DNA from: Zhouia spongiae
GTDB lineage: Bacteria > Bacteroidota > Bacteroidia > Flavobacteriales > Flavobacteriaceae
Reading direction: 5' to 3'
Assembly (NCBI RefSeq): GCF_022760175.1
Contig: NZ_CP094326.1
Location: 496,001 to 560,000 of the forward strand
DNA length: 64,000 bases
The translations under genes and the position numbers were made by a program. Shown in pieces: positions 36,472 through 45,558 of this stretch. A model generated the notes under the pieces. That model was not told the DNA's origin. It saw nothing but the letters and a program-made list of their open reading frames with translations, and ran no database searches. How positions within the stretch are numbered: position 1 is the first letter of the stretch; the number at the start of each line of letters is the position of its first letter.

Positions 36472-37284
36472 TTATTCATCGATAATAATCTCATCTATAA
36501 AATGCCATGCTCTGGTGCCTTTACCATCATGCCATTGAGGAATTTCTTTTAGATTCTCTATCTTAATTTTAAAATATTTACCTGTTCTATTAATTGGAAT
36601 TTCGACATTTTTCAAGGCGGTATCATCTCCTTTTTTCTCAGTTTCAATCTCCACCATACCTACCTGGGTATAATCTTGCTTATCGTCAGAAACCCAAACA
36701 GTTATTTTAGCTGGCGAAAAGATCCATGCTCCCGTAGCTGACATATAACCAATAATGACTTTGGTTGCTTTGTTTTCAGATGGCATTTCCAGTTCAACGA
36801 CTACATCTTCATCAAACCCCATCCATCTACCATCAGAATAACTGTTTGATCCTTTTTGATTATCGATTAGGGTATTCACTCCATTTCCAGGATATTTGGC
36901 ATTGATTTCATTTAACATTGACACTTCGCGAACCTTAATCCCGCTCTTATAAAAAGTAACGGTACTTATTTCACTGGACTGTAAAAAAGGATGGTATGCC
37001 CTAAAAGTATAGACCCCGGGATTGGTTACTTTTATAGGTCCTGTATATTCAGGCGATGCTTCATCAGGAGCGGTACCATCTGAAGTATAATGAATTTCAA
37101 CATCCGGATAAGGTAGTGAAGCTTTTAAGGTGGCAACAGAATCTATCACCAAATTCGAAGCCACCAAAGTTGGTGCAACTAAGGCAACGGCCTCCGATTG
37201 TAAATACTTATTAGCTTTGGAGTCCTTATCGATCTTACAGCCTGACATCAATAACAGACCCAATAAAACAACTAGATTTTTCAT
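36472..37284 (-). CDS. Lipoprotein made only of chitobiase-C-terminal and discoidin domains
   Basis: 270 residues from the ATG at 37284, with lipoprotein signal MKNLVVLLGLLLMSGC. The open frame extends 14 codons further up but would lose the signal. The start overlaps the stop of the preceding NHL gene as ATGA, implying translational coupling. The mature part has an FN3-associated/chitobiase-C-like domain (VEIHYTSDGTAPDEASPEY) and a discoidin-type domain (SYSDGRWMGFDED, RAWHFIDEIIIDE). No catalytic domain is present, so it is probably a lipid-anchored carbohydrate-binding or scaffolding protein. The same domain pair ends the GH20 and the cytochrome proteins next to it. Confidence 0.85.
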   Translation of the reverse strand: MKNLVVLLGLLLMSGCKIDKDSKANKYLQSEAVALVAPTLVASNLVIDSVATLKASLPYPDVEIHYTSDGTAPDEASPEYTGPIKVTNPGVYTFRAYHPFLQSSEISTVTFYKSGIKVREVSMLNEINAKYPGNGVNTLIDNQKGSNSYSDGRWMGFDEDVVVELEMPSENKATKVIIGYMSATGAWIFSPAKITVWVSDDKQDYTQVGMVEIETEKKGDDTALKNVEIPINRTGKYFKIKIENLKEIPQWHDGKGTRAWHFIDEIIIDE

Positions 37285-38333
37285 ACTCTGGTAAGTTTTA
37301 TAGGGTATGTCTGTCCGGAATTCCATTGGGCCACATAAATACTATCATCTTCATCAACACAGACATCATGAGGATGCTGAAACAGCCTAATAGTCTGGTA
37401 TAATTGATCTAATTGATGGTTTTCGTAAACCGGCTTTGTAGCACCCGGGCATGAAACCACCTGATCCTGATCATCCATAATTAACAAAAATCCTGAATCG
37501 TCGTTGGCTGCTTCCTTTGATTTTAACACTGCAAAATAAACTTCATTATTGTGAATTACAGGACGACAGATTAGAGCTCCAGGCACTGGAATTGAAGATA
37601 GATATTCACCTTCCAGGCTAAACTTTTTAAGCACATTCTGTTCGCGAGCTGTTATAAGTAAACATGGATTCGCCTTGTCTCTATTATCGTAGCAGATACC
37701 ATGAGCATTTATAAACTGGTGCTCTTCTCTTCCTCTTCCTCCAAATACGTTCAACAATTCTCCTTTATGATTATAATGCAAAATGAACTGATTCCCATAG
37801 CCGTCTGCAATATAAAAGTCTCCGTTCTCAAGCACAGTGGTCTCCGTAGGCTTGTATGCCTCCTTTTGAGCATAATGACCGGTATCCAACGGACAATCAA
37901 GGGTCATCACCACTTTGCCATCGATGGTTGTTTTGATAACCTGGTGACGTTCATAATCTGTAATAAACAGGAAGTCCTCCCCATTTTCCTTGGCCAGGGT
38001 TAGTCCGTGTCCACCCGGATATTCCGTCCCCCATTTATCCAAAAGTTTACCTGACTTATCATAAATGAGCACATTATTTTTTGTATGATTGGTTAGCATT
38101 ACAATACGCCCTTGAGAATCCTGAACAATTTCATGACAGTCCTTTACAGGTGTCTTGGCTGGGTCGAGGTCGCCCCAATTCAGGTTAACTTTGTAGCGGT
38201 GATTGTTATGACCTATAATTATATCGTTATTTCTATCAATACTGAAGGCACTGCTTAATTGTGAAAATGTGAGTAAACCTCCTGTGGCTAAAGCCGATTT
38301 TTTAAGAAAACTTCTTCTTCCGGATTGCATCAT
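37281..38333 (-). CDS. Tat-exported NHL-repeat (six-bladed propeller) protein
   Basis: 350 residues with a twin-arginine type signal (SGRRSFLKKSALATGG). The body has NHL-type propeller repeats (GGHGLTLAKENGEDFLFITD, NGDFYIADGYGNQFILHY, HDVCVDEDDSIYVAQWNSG) resembling the peptidyl-alpha-hydroxyglycine lyase propeller fold. Histidine and acidic residues in the loops might bind a metal. Its role is unknown. Tat export suggests it folds, perhaps with a cofactor, before crossing the membrane. It lies 1 bp after the DUF1501 gene and overlaps the following lipoprotein gene by 4 bp, so it is firmly part of the cassette. Confidence 0.82.
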   Translation of the reverse strand: MMQSGRRSFLKKSALATGGLLTFSQLSSAFSIDRNNDIIIGHNNHRYKVNLNWGDLDPAKTPVKDCHEIVQDSQGRIVMLTNHTKNNVLIYDKSGKLLDKWGTEYPGGHGLTLAKENGEDFLFITDYERHQVIKTTIDGKVVMTLDCPLDTGHYAQKEAYKPTETTVLENGDFYIADGYGNQFILHYNHKGELLNVFGGRGREEHQFINAHGICYDNRDKANPCLLITAREQNVLKKFSLEGEYLSSIPVPGALICRPVIHNNEVYFAVLKSKEAANDDSGFLLIMDDQDQVVSCPGATKPVYENHQLDQLYQTIRLFQHPHDVCVDEDDSIYVAQWNSGQTYPIKLTRV

Positions 38334-38334
38334 T

Positions 38335-39810
38335 TTACCCTATTAAATCATTAATTACATTACCCGCAACATCCGTAAGCCTGAAACGTCTCCCCTGATG
38401 CTTATAGGTCATTCTTTCATGATCAACGCCCATTAAATGCAGGATCGTAGCGTGAAGATCGTGAACATGCACAGGATCTTTTACCACATTATATCCAAAC
38501 TCATCTGTTTCACCATAGGTGAAGCCAGGTTTCACTCCTCCTCCTGCCATAAAAACAGAGAAACATTTAGGGTGGTGATCACGGCCATAATTAGTATCTG
38601 TTAATACTCCCTGACTGTAATTTGTTCTTCCAAACTCCCCGCCCCAAATAACCAGGGTATCTTCTAATAATCCACGTTGTTTTAGATCCATAATTAAAGC
38701 AGCGGTCGGTTGATCTACATCCTTCGCCTGCTTTTCGATTTGGCCCGGTAAATTGTCGTGTTGATCCCATCCCATGTGATACAACTGCACAAAGCGCACA
38801 TCTTTTTCCAGTAATCTTCTCGCTAGTATACAGTTTGCAGCGTAAGTCCCCGGCTTGTATGAATCAGGACCATACATTCTAAAAATATGGTCAGGTTCAT
38901 CATCTATATTCATCGTTTCAGGTACCGAAGTTTGCATTTTATAGGCCATTTCGTATTGGGCTATTCTGCTATTGATCTCGGGATCTCCAAACTTCTCTTC
39001 TTGAAAATGATTCATTTCAGCCAAGTGGTCAAGCATTTTACGTCTTTCTGCCCGCGACATTCCATCAGGATCTTTAAGATATAAAACAGGATCTTTCCCT
39101 GCTCTGAATTGCACTCCCTGATGTAAGGAACTCAAGAATCCGTTCCCCCATAATCTGGAATATAATGGTTGCCCGTTGAGTCTACCGGTTCCTCTTGAAA
39201 GCAATACTGAGAAGGTAGGCAGGTTATCATTCATGCTTCCCAAGCCGTAACTCATCCAGGAGCCCATACTCGGTCTTCCCGATTGTTGCGAGCCCGTTTG
39301 AAAAAATGTAATGGCCGGATCGTGATTGATAGCCTCTGTATGCATCGTTTTTACAAAACAAAGTTCATCGGCAATTTTAGCCGTATAAGGCATTAAATCA
39401 CTTACCCATGCTCTTGACTGCCCATACTGATTAAATTTATATTGACTTCCAACCAACGGAAAGTTAGCCTGACCTGAGGTCATTCCTGTTAGTCGCTGTC
39501 CCATCCTTACTGATTCCGGTAAATCAGTTCCTCTAAGTTTGTGAAGTAAGGGTTTATAATCAAACAATTCTAATTGCGATGGCCCTCCACTTTGAAAAAG
39601 GTATACTACTCTTTTAGCTTTTGGAGCAAAATGAGGTAAATTAAGAGGTCCGTTTCCAAGATCAGGCATTGCCTGAGCATTTGAATTGGCACCAAAAATC
39701 TTCAGCGGATCAGTCATAGCAGCCATGGCGAGACCACCGAGTGCCAAGCTGGCATTTTTAATAAAATGCCTCCGATTATTATGATTAAAATGCTTATACA
39801 ATTCACTCAT
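38335..39810 (-). CDS. Tat-exported DUF1501 protein (alkaline-phosphatase/sulfatase fold)
   Basis: 491 residues with a twin-arginine signal (NNRRHFIKNASLALGG). DUF1501 marks: RVVYLFQSGGPSQLELFDYKP near the N-terminus, GWDQHDNLPGQ, LVIWGGEFGRTNYSQG, GRDHHPKCFSVFMAGGGVK and DPVHVHDLHATILHLMGVDH near the end. The family belongs to the alkaline-phosphatase/sulfatase superfamily by fold, is abundant in Planctomycetes, and has no settled biochemical function. Removal of sulfate or phosphate groups from glycans is a fair guess only. DUF1501 genes usually sit beside a DUF1549/DUF1553 cytochrome gene, as here (4-bp gap). Confidence 0.92.
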   Translation of the reverse strand: MSELYKHFNHNNRRHFIKNASLALGGLAMAAMTDPLKIFGANSNAQAMPDLGNGPLNLPHFAPKAKRVVYLFQSGGPSQLELFDYKPLLHKLRGTDLPESVRMGQRLTGMTSGQANFPLVGSQYKFNQYGQSRAWVSDLMPYTAKIADELCFVKTMHTEAINHDPAITFFQTGSQQSGRPSMGSWMSYGLGSMNDNLPTFSVLLSRGTGRLNGQPLYSRLWGNGFLSSLHQGVQFRAGKDPVLYLKDPDGMSRAERRKMLDHLAEMNHFQEEKFGDPEINSRIAQYEMAYKMQTSVPETMNIDDEPDHIFRMYGPDSYKPGTYAANCILARRLLEKDVRFVQLYHMGWDQHDNLPGQIEKQAKDVDQPTAALIMDLKQRGLLEDTLVIWGGEFGRTNYSQGVLTDTNYGRDHHPKCFSVFMAGGGVKPGFTYGETDEFGYNVVKDPVHVHDLHATILHLMGVDHERMTYKHQGRRFRLTDVAGNVINDLIG

Positions 39811-39814
39811 AGCC

Positions 39815-42202
39815 TTAAATTTTGGTTACCGCTTCGTCGAGGTTAAAGATCATGTTTGCCAGTAAGGTATAAGCTCTCAATTGATGCTTGGAAATATCAG
39901 CAGGAATTTCTCTGACACCTATTTCCAGGATCGCAAAAGCCTCTTCTGAGTTATCACCATCTTCTTCAATGTCATCTAAATAAGAGATGCAGTTTTCCAA
40001 CTCCTTCTGGGATGGATATCTTGAAAGTACGCTTCTAAATATATGTTTTATACGTTCTTCTCTGGACAAGGTTTCGTTCTGTAGGGTCGTGGTTGCTAAC
40101 ACCCGTGAAGCCTCAACAACCTGCGGATCATTCAATAGTACTAATGCCTGCAATGGCGTACTCGTTTTTTGACGTTTAACTTCACAAAAATCCCTGGTAG
40201 CAGCATCGAAAGTTATCATCGATGGCGGCGGTACTGTTCGTTTCCAAAAAGTATACAAACTTCTTCTGTAAAGACTTTTCCCTGTATCAGGTATATACTT
40301 CGTTAATCCAACTCCGGAAGTCGTTTCTGCCCACAAACCCGGAGGCTGATATGGCTTAACGCTAGGTCCGCCAATTTTTTCTTCCAGGAGACCACTTGTA
40401 GCCAAGACGTTGTCTCTGATAACTTCTGCAGGCAATTTATATCGTGGCGCTCTGGCAAGCAATATATTATCCGGATCTGTTTTTAAAAGTTTTGGTGTTA
40501 TTTTAGATGACTGTTGATAGGTAGCAGACATGGCTATTTTTTTCAACATTGCTTTAATATCCCATCCGCTGTCTTTAAAAGATACAGCCATCCAGTCAAG
40601 TAATTCCGGATGGGTAGGCAAAGCTCCCTGACTACCAAAGTCGTCAGAAGTAGCAACAATCCCAACACCAAACATATGTTGCCAAAGTCTGTTTACATAG
40701 ACTCTTGAAGTTAATGGATTATCATCATCAAAAAACCAATCAGCTAATCCCAATCTATTGTTTTCAAATTTATCTGAGAATTCCAAAACACTTTCGGGAG
40801 TATTAAAGGAAACTTCCTTCCCCTTTGCATCATACACTCCTCTTTCGAGCAGGTATGTCTTTCGCAATCCCGGTGCGTCTTTCATAACCATCAAGTCAAT
40901 CTTATTGACAGAATCAGGCATTTGAATGAACGACAAGTTATCGTTTACCTCTTCATCCGTAAGGGTAATGAAAGGGGCCGGGGTTTCATTATATTCAATT
41001 CTACCTTTTTCATCAAGTTGATTAAAAAAGGTGTACATGCCGTAAAACTCTTCCTGCGAAAGCGGATCGTATTTATGATCATGACAACGGGCACATTCCA
41101 TCGTAAGTCCCATTAGAGCTTTTGAAGTAGTACTGGTTCTGTCAACTACATACTCCACGCGATACTCTTCATCGATAACTCCTCCCTCTTGTGTTATTTT
41201 ATGATTTCTATTAAATCCGGAGGCCACAATCTGCTCCATAGAAGCATTTGGCATAAGATCTCCTGCCAATTGCCATTTGATAAATTTATCATAAGGCAAA
41301 TTTTCATTAAACGCATGAATCACCCAATCTCGCCAAGGCCACATGACGCGTTCTAAATCGTCCTGATACCCATGACTATCGGCATAGCGGGCTATATCCA
41401 TCCAGCCGGAAGCCATTCGTTCTCCATAGGCATCAGAAGCCAGTAGTTTGTCTACTACCTTTTCATAGGCATCACTACTTTGGTCACTTAAAAATTCATC
41501 GATATCTTCTAAACTTGGAGGCAATCCGGTCAAATCCAAATAAACTCTTCTCAACAGGGTTTCTTTATCGGCTTTTTCCGATGGAGACAATCCTTCGGAC
41601 TCTATTTTTGCCAGGATAAAATAATCTATTTCATTTTTGGGCCAGGATGTATTTCCAACCCCTGGCACCTCTTTTTTCTTAGGTTTAACAAAAGCCCAAT
41701 GATCGCTCCAAACCGCACCTTGCTCAATCCATTTTTTAAGCACTTGCTTTTCATTACCGGATAGTTTAAGATTCGATTCCGGAGGTGGCATTTGCGTTTT
41801 AGGGTCTTCCGAAAAAATGCGTTTCATGGCTATACTATTTTCGAAATCTCCAGGAACAATGGCAAATGCATGCGCATCATCCTTTAAGGCTGCATAGGCT
41901 CCTTCTTTTGTGTCTATTCTAAAATCAGCTTCACGCGTTCCACCATCCGGCCCATGACAAGCATAGCATTTATCAGACAAAATAGGTTTTACGTGTAAGC
42001 TGTAATCTATAACATCAGGTAAACCAACATCACCAACTGCTGCGGCCCCCTCTGAACCATTATGTTCATCAGATTTAATAACCTTTAAATCTCCTTCCGA
42101 AGGCCTGTTTAAAAACATCTTAAACAAAAACAAAAAGAGAAATGGCACTATAAAGAACCATAGTGATTTCCATTTTTTTGGTAAGTGTTTTTTGGTGGTC
42201 AT
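39815..42202 (-). CDS. Planctomycete-type cytochrome c protein with DUF1549 and DUF1553
   Basis: 795 residues with one N-terminal membrane anchor (~13-30). The PSCyt1 domain has heme-c motif CYACH at 79-83 and the distal QMPPPESN. DUF1549 (~185-400) has WPKNEIDYFILAK, RVYLDLTGLPP and ERMASGWMDIARYADSHGYQ. It also contains a second CxxCH, CARCH at 370-374, in the family-typical CARCHDHKYDP. DUF1553 (~485-760) has SRVYVNRLWQHMFG. It should therefore carry one and possibly two c-hemes in the periplasm. Biochemical function is unknown for the family. It is first gene of the redox-cassette unit, with site D just upstream, and its close partners are DUF1501 and NHL proteins. Confidence 0.92.
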   Translation of the reverse strand: MTTKKHLPKKWKSLWFFIVPFLFLFLFKMFLNRPSEGDLKVIKSDEHNGSEGAAAVGDVGLPDVIDYSLHVKPILSDKCYACHGPDGGTREADFRIDTKEGAYAALKDDAHAFAIVPGDFENSIAMKRIFSEDPKTQMPPPESNLKLSGNEKQVLKKWIEQGAVWSDHWAFVKPKKKEVPGVGNTSWPKNEIDYFILAKIESEGLSPSEKADKETLLRRVYLDLTGLPPSLEDIDEFLSDQSSDAYEKVVDKLLASDAYGERMASGWMDIARYADSHGYQDDLERVMWPWRDWVIHAFNENLPYDKFIKWQLAGDLMPNASMEQIVASGFNRNHKITQEGGVIDEEYRVEYVVDRTSTTSKALMGLTMECARCHDHKYDPLSQEEFYGMYTFFNQLDEKGRIEYNETPAPFITLTDEEVNDNLSFIQMPDSVNKIDLMVMKDAPGLRKTYLLERGVYDAKGKEVSFNTPESVLEFSDKFENNRLGLADWFFDDDNPLTSRVYVNRLWQHMFGVGIVATSDDFGSQGALPTHPELLDWMAVSFKDSGWDIKAMLKKIAMSATYQQSSKITPKLLKTDPDNILLARAPRYKLPAEVIRDNVLATSGLLEEKIGGPSVKPYQPPGLWAETTSGVGLTKYIPDTGKSLYRRSLYTFWKRTVPPPSMITFDAATRDFCEVKRQKTSTPLQALVLLNDPQVVEASRVLATTTLQNETLSREERIKHIFRSVLSRYPSQKELENCISYLDDIEEDGDNSEEAFAILEIGVREIPADISKHQLRAYTLLANMIFNLDEAVTKI

Positions 42203-42253
42203 AAATTTATTTTAAATAAAAAATAGTTGCATATCGTTAAAGGTAAAAAATAT

Positions 42254-42286
42254 TTCGACCAATAACACAGCTAAAGCCCTGATTGT
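42254..42286 (-). promoter_or_regulatory. Site D: regulatory element upstream of the redox cassette
   Basis: TTC followed by GACCAATAACA (42257-42267) matches the conserved 11-mer of sites A-C and E. The partner copy is weak here (AAAGCC appears 2 bp closer than elsewhere). It lies in the 90-bp gap between the asparaginase stop and the DUF1553 start and suggests an internal promoter. An AAATNGTT...GTTAA block at 42221-42241 resembles the susC promoter blocks. Confidence 0.4.
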
Positions 42287-42292
42287 AAGGTT

Positions 42293-43297
42293 TTAGATCT
42301 TAAATTCAGCATCTATTAATCGGCTACCTTCTTCCTTGTCATAAACGGCATAATTGAACCCTTTACGAAGGCAATAACCACCATACTCTCCATTTTTATT
42401 CAAAGCGATAAATCCGACTTGCAGATAATCGAATTCAGGTTGATTTCTATGCAAATTATAGATGCGCTCAACAATCTCCTTACACGCTTCGGCCGGTGAT
42501 TTCCCCTGACGCATCAATTCGACTACCATAGCACTTCCTGCTGTTCTGATCACAGCCTCTCCCAGTCCTGTAGCAGCTGCACCACCAACTTCATTATCTA
42601 AAAACAATCCGGCTCCTATAATTGGTGAATCTCCCACCCGTCCGTGCATTTTCCATGCAGCACCACTGGTAGTACATGCCCCTGACAGGTTACCGTGTTC
42701 ATCGAGTGCCAAGGAACTGATGGTATCGTGATTCTCTATATTGATTACAGGTTTGTACTCAGAATTTTCAAGCCAGTTTTCATAGGCCTTCTGCGCTTTT
42801 TCCGTAAGAAGGTTTTGAGTTTTAAAGCCCTGTGTTAATGCAAATTGCTTAGCTCCCTCACCTACCAGCATCACATGAGGTGTTTCCTCCATCACCTTAC
42901 GGGCCACCGAAATCGGATGCATAATACCCTGAAGGAAAGCTACCGACCCGGACCGGCTATTATGATCCATAATACAGGCATCTAAGGTTACTTTTCCTTC
43001 CCTGTCGGGCAATCCTCCGTAACCGACACTCATCTCATCAGGATTGGCCTCGGCTGTTTTAACCCCTGCTTCAACCGCATCTAATGCAGTCCCTCCTTTT
43101 TCAAGTATTTTCCATGCCTCTTCGTTTGCAGGCATACCATGATTCCAGGTTGATATGATAACCGGTTTTTTTACTTTTTTTGCAGCGGTTTCTTTTTTTG
43201 CAGCACCGGGGTATCCATTATCAACACATGCGCTTAATGTTCCGATGGCAGCAGTGCTTAGTGCTGCATTTGTTATAAATTTTCTCCTGTTTATCAT
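42293..43297 (-). CDS. N4-(beta-N-acetylglucosaminyl)-L-asparaginase (aspartylglucosaminidase)
   Basis: A 334-residue Ntn-hydrolase that cleaves GlcNAc-Asn left after protein and glycan trimming, giving aspartate and aminosugar. The signal is twin-arginine and lipoprotein-like (NRRKFITNAALSTAAIGTLSAC). The autoprocessing site reads NHDTISSLA, where Thr192 becomes the N-terminal nucleophile after cleavage from Asp191. Downstream GRVGDSPIIGAGLF and GAAATGLGEAVIR are the family's substrate-binding loops. It resembles the glycosylasparaginase of Elizabethkingia-type flavobacteria. This gene is the clearest sign that the target is protein-linked N-glycan rather than free polysaccharide. It lies 1 bp after the second GH92 gene. 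Confidence 0.94.
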   Translation of the reverse strand: MINRRKFITNAALSTAAIGTLSACVDNGYPGAAKKETAAKKVKKPVIISTWNHGMPANEEAWKILEKGGTALDAVEAGVKTAEANPDEMSVGYGGLPDREGKVTLDACIMDHNSRSGSVAFLQGIMHPISVARKVMEETPHVMLVGEGAKQFALTQGFKTQNLLTEKAQKAYENWLENSEYKPVINIENHDTISSLALDEHGNLSGACTTSGAAWKMHGRVGDSPIIGAGLFLDNEVGGAAATGLGEAVIRTAGSAMVVELMRQGKSPAEACKEIVERIYNLHRNQPEFDYLQVGFIALNKNGEYGGYCLRKGFNYAVYDKEEGSRLIDAEFKI

Positions 43298-43298
43298 C

Positions 43299-45545
43299 TT
43301 AGTATATTTTATTAGTCAATGGTAATTCTGCTGTGCTAAACAAATCATCATTCGGCTCATTTGCCATTTCGAAGAGCAACTTGCCTCCGTTTATAATTTC
43401 TTTATGGGTGATATACAGCCTGTTTAATTGTGTTCCGTTCAGCGTAATACGCTTAACATATTTATGATCCTTATCTAAATTCCTTGCTTCCACGGTAAAA
43501 GTTCTACCATTTGGTAATTTTATAGTTGCACTTTTAAACAGAGGGGCCCCAAGACTATAAACTCCCTGAGCCGGATTGACAGGATAGAAACCTAAGGAAC
43601 TAAAAATATACCAGGATGACATTTGACCGCAATCTTCATTCCCACAATGACCGTTCGGTTCATTTTTATACTGTGATTCTAATATCTGCCTTACCCTTTT
43701 TTGAGTTTCAGATGGTTTACCTATGTGATTATACAAATAAGCTACATGGTGACTCGGTTCATTTCCATGTGCGTACTGGCCTATCATCCCTGTACTAAAG
43801 ATCGGCAATTTGTCTTCCGGGGCAGGTTCATAAGTAAACATGGAGTCCAATTTTTGTGTAAATCGATCATTTCCTCCAGTCACTTCTATTAGACCTTTAA
43901 TATTTTGAGGCACAAACCAGAAATAATGCCATGCATTACTTTCACAGTAATACGGAGAATAGTCTTTAGGAACAAAGGGGGATATAAATTCACCCTTCGT
44001 ATCTTTAGGCCGAAAGAATGTGGATTCCTGATCATACAGGTTTTTCCAGTTTTCAGATCTTTCTGAAAAATATTCATAATCGTCTTGCTTCCCAAGGCTT
44101 TTAGCAAACATAGCTATACACCAGTCCCCATAAGCGTATTCAACCGTTTTGGATACAGACCAGTTCTCATGGTGCTCATCTACGGGTACATAGCCTAATG
44201 CTTTATACTGATCGATCTGTCTTTCATCGACCATTGCACTTGTCTTACAAGCCTCATAGGCAAGCTCCGCGTCAAAATCAAAACCTTTAAAGTAAGCATC
44301 CACTATTACCGGAACCGCATGATACCCTATCATCATATTAGTTTCATTTCCTTGCATCGACCAAACCGGCAGCGTTCCGGTTTCTTTATAATGAGCCAAT
44401 AAAGATTTTATAAAATGAGGTACTTTTTCCTGTTGGATAATCGTATATAGCGGATGTGCCGCTCTGAAGGTATCCCAAAGTGAAAAAGTATCAAAACGTT
44501 CAAAGCCCTCCGCTTTCATTACTGTATCATTGGCACCTTTATACAGGTCGTTATGGTCACTCAATAAGGTGGGTGCAAGCATGGACTGATACATCATCGT
44601 ATAAAAAACCGTTTTTTGATCTTTATCATCTGTATCAATAACTATTTTTTGCAATTCGTTCTCCCAAAGGTTTTGGGCTTGTCTTTTATATTCATCAAAG
44701 TTAAAATGTGGCGCTTCTTTTTCGAGCGATTTATAGGCTCCTTCCATATTCGCGGAGGACACACCTGTTTTAACTATAATTTGTTCATCTTTTTTTGTAT
44801 GGTAATTCAATACAATTTTGGTATCTGTTCCCTGAGCTGGTGAAGAAACTTTAATACTGTCATTAAAAATTTCATAGCCGGAAAAATCTTTGGAAAATTC
44901 CATAACGAAATAAACCCGCTGGTCTTTTGCCCAACCGGTTGATTTTCTATAGCCTTCAATAGTATGACCATCTATTACTTTTATGTAGGTATCTGTTGGG
45001 CGATCCCAGTTAAGCGCATAACCAAGATCGATGTGAATCTGACTTAATTCATCTTCAGGGAAAGTATATCGGTGAATTCCGGTTCTTTTTGTAGCCGTCA
45101 GCTCAGCTTTTATACCGTAATCCAGAAGATCTACAGTATAGTAGCCGGGAGCTGCATACTCCTTCTTGTGATCAAAAGAAGAAAACGGTTTAAAATTGTT
45201 TTCCTTAATTCTTTTCGAAAACCTGCTGTTTGTCGGCATTACAAGAATATCGTACAAATCGCCAGCTCCGGTACCGGTAAGATGCATATGAGAAAAGCCT
45301 GAAATGATGGAATCCTGATAAAAATATCCGGCAATGCGGTCCCATCCGGGAATCCCTATATCCGGACTTAACTGCACCATACCAAAAGGCACCGTAGCAC
45401 CCGGATATGTATTTCCGGGACCATCGGTGCCTATAAAGGTATTTACATAATTTATCAGGTTGGGGAATCCTTTTATTTTGGTTGTCCGTTGTTCTTTACA
45501 ACCAATAAAAACTAATAGAACAATGTAAAAATACCTTAGGTTCAT
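43299..45545 (-). CDS. GH92 alpha-mannosidase (second)
   Basis: 748-residue lipoprotein (FIGC) of the GH92 family. Signatures: YVNTFIGTDGPGNTYPGATV at the N-terminal domain, FSLWDTFRAAHPLYTI, CESNAWHYFWFVPQN (catalytic Glu, with Ser where Gly is usual) and GNEDCGQMSSWYIFSSLGFYPV. The last motif defines the classic calcium-dependent exo-alpha-mannosidase subgroup. It lies 13 bp after the GHL10-like gene and 1 bp before the asparaginase gene. It is most similar to the GH92 at 52113-54371, sharing the PGNTYPGATVPFGM and YDILVMP-type segments, suggesting an older duplication. Confidence 0.94.
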   Translation of the reverse strand: MNLRYFYIVLLVFIGCKEQRTTKIKGFPNLINYVNTFIGTDGPGNTYPGATVPFGMVQLSPDIGIPGWDRIAGYFYQDSIISGFSHMHLTGTGAGDLYDILVMPTNSRFSKRIKENNFKPFSSFDHKKEYAAPGYYTVDLLDYGIKAELTATKRTGIHRYTFPEDELSQIHIDLGYALNWDRPTDTYIKVIDGHTIEGYRKSTGWAKDQRVYFVMEFSKDFSGYEIFNDSIKVSSPAQGTDTKIVLNYHTKKDEQIIVKTGVSSANMEGAYKSLEKEAPHFNFDEYKRQAQNLWENELQKIVIDTDDKDQKTVFYTMMYQSMLAPTLLSDHNDLYKGANDTVMKAEGFERFDTFSLWDTFRAAHPLYTIIQQEKVPHFIKSLLAHYKETGTLPVWSMQGNETNMMIGYHAVPVIVDAYFKGFDFDAELAYEACKTSAMVDERQIDQYKALGYVPVDEHHENWSVSKTVEYAYGDWCIAMFAKSLGKQDDYEYFSERSENWKNLYDQESTFFRPKDTKGEFISPFVPKDYSPYYCESNAWHYFWFVPQNIKGLIEVTGGNDRFTQKLDSMFTYEPAPEDKLPIFSTGMIGQYAHGNEPSHHVAYLYNHIGKPSETQKRVRQILESQYKNEPNGHCGNEDCGQMSSWYIFSSLGFYPVNPAQGVYSLGAPLFKSATIKLPNGRTFTVEARNLDKDHKYVKRITLNGTQLNRLYITHKEIINGGKLLFEMANEPNDDLFSTAELPLTNKIY

Positions 45546-45558
45546 TTATCTTGTATTG

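Noticed and set aside
38335-39810. DUF1501 protein as an ordinary sulfatase
   Set aside because: The C/S-x-P-x-R formylglycine motif of type I sulfatases is absent. Only the fold family is shared, so no sulfatase activity is claimed.
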